Source of the DNA: Granulicatella sp. WM01 | GTDB taxonomy: Bacteria > Bacillota > Bacilli > Lactobacillales > Aerococcaceae | Length of the DNA stretch: 32,916 bases | Direction: 5' to 3' | Assembly: GCF_004570605.1 (NCBI RefSeq) | Contig: NZ_SPPB01000014.1 | Span: 1-32,916 of the forward strand | In this document: piece after piece, positions 32,635 to 32,916 of the stretch | Numbering within the stretch: position 1 is the stretch's first letter | Layout of the letters: every line of letters starts with the position of its first letter | The notes under the pieces: model-generated | Seen by the model: the letters and a program-made list of their open reading frames with translations, nothing else | Database searches by the model: none | What the model was told of the DNA's origin: nothing | Program-made: the position numbers and the translations under genes

Positions 32635-32661
32635 GGCAAAATAATGTATGCTATTAAAGTA

Positions 32662-32916
32662 TCAAGCAAGCTTGTTGTCTTGATACTCTTCAAGAGTTTT
32701 TCCAATACTCTTGAGATAGCGTTTGAAAGATGCCAGTTTCCACGGGTGTGATTGTGGTGGAACGTATTGGCGTCTTTCTTTTTTTATATTCTCACCCAAA
32801 TCAAACACCGCTGAATGCTCTTCATGTGTTAACAAACAACGTGTGGCATAAATGTTGTCAGCGATATTCAAGAAAATATCCCCATTAAATGCTTCAATAA
32901 CCAACGCTTTTGTGTG
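32662..32916 (-). CDS. Partial IS transposase, C-terminal end
   Basis: An open frame on the minus strand enters from the right edge (first codons read H-T-K-A-L-V-I-E-A-F) and stops at 32662, so at least 84 residues are present. 'LVIEAFNGDIFLNIADNIYATRCL' resembles the C-terminal beta-barrel of integrase-like transposases. The ending with YVPPQSHPWKLASFKRYL and 'GKTLEEYQ' resembles IS1202/ISNCY-family ends; this comparison is from memory. A start at TTG 32904 is not a real start, because the frame continues past it to the edge. Terminal repeat and hairpin lie just downstream. Confidence 0.6.
   Translation of the reverse strand, partial: HTKALVIEAFNGDIFLNIADNIYATRCLLTHEEHSAVFDLGENIKKERRQYVPPQSHPWKLASFKRYLKSIGKTLEEYQDNKLA

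Overview
The window is low-GC DNA of a Bacillota (Firmicutes) genome, most likely a Lactobacillales relative of the enterococci and carnobacteria. The clues are AT-rich codon use, AAGGAGG-type ribosome binding sites, a CIRCE-controlled groESL, a recJ-apt pair, a yybP-ykoY riboswitch and an ethanolamine (eut) locus with the Gram-positive EutV/EutW control system. No 16S or other species marker is present, so the genus is left open.

Layout. Positions 1-1140 are a mobile-element scar. It holds the start of an insertion-sequence transposase running off the left edge, a tRNA-Arg(TCT), a truncated IS1182-family transposase, a 100-nt three-way-junction inverted repeat and an orphan terminator. groES-groEL follow (1444-3337), then about 1.2 kb with no recognisable gene. 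Next are recJ-apt (4551-7357), a HAD-family phosphatase lipoprotein (minus strand) and a type II P-type ATPase (minus strand). The ATPase leader is a yybP-ykoY (Mn2+) riboswitch with its terminator, so the enzyme is probably a Mn2+/Ca2+ exporter.

The centre (12300-27460) is an 18-gene eut cluster, all on the plus strand: eutG, two tandem eutS copies, eutV, eutW, eutA, eutB, eutC, eutL, an EutK-type BMC protein with a SAP-like tail, eutE, eutM, eutT, pduL, a eut-specific hypothetical gene, eutN, eutH and eutQ. EutH admits ethanolamine. EutBC (B12-dependent lyase, reactivated by EutA and supplied by EutT) yields acetaldehyde plus ammonia. EutE makes acetyl-CoA, EutG makes ethanol, and PduL/EutQ lead to acetyl-phosphate and acetate. 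Six BMC-domain proteins (two EutS, EutL, EutK-type, EutM and EutN) build the compartment shell. Several enzymes carry a similar short amphipathic helix that looks like an encapsulation peptide. Control is visible at three levels: a cre-like CcpA site inside the eutG promoter, a leader terminator before eutG, and a clear dual-hairpin ANTAR target overlapping a terminator before eutA. No cobalamin riboswitch was seen.

Three strong hairpins close the eut cluster against a convergent operon (minus strand) of a HAD nucleotidase and a Na/Pi-cotransporter-PhoU protein. A plus-strand operon follows: an unknown 105-aa gene, an Lrp/AsnC regulator and a class I aminotransferase. The right edge carries the 3' end of an IS transposase. 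Its terminal repeat matches the one at the left edge, so two same-orientation copies of one IS type appear to flank the whole segment.
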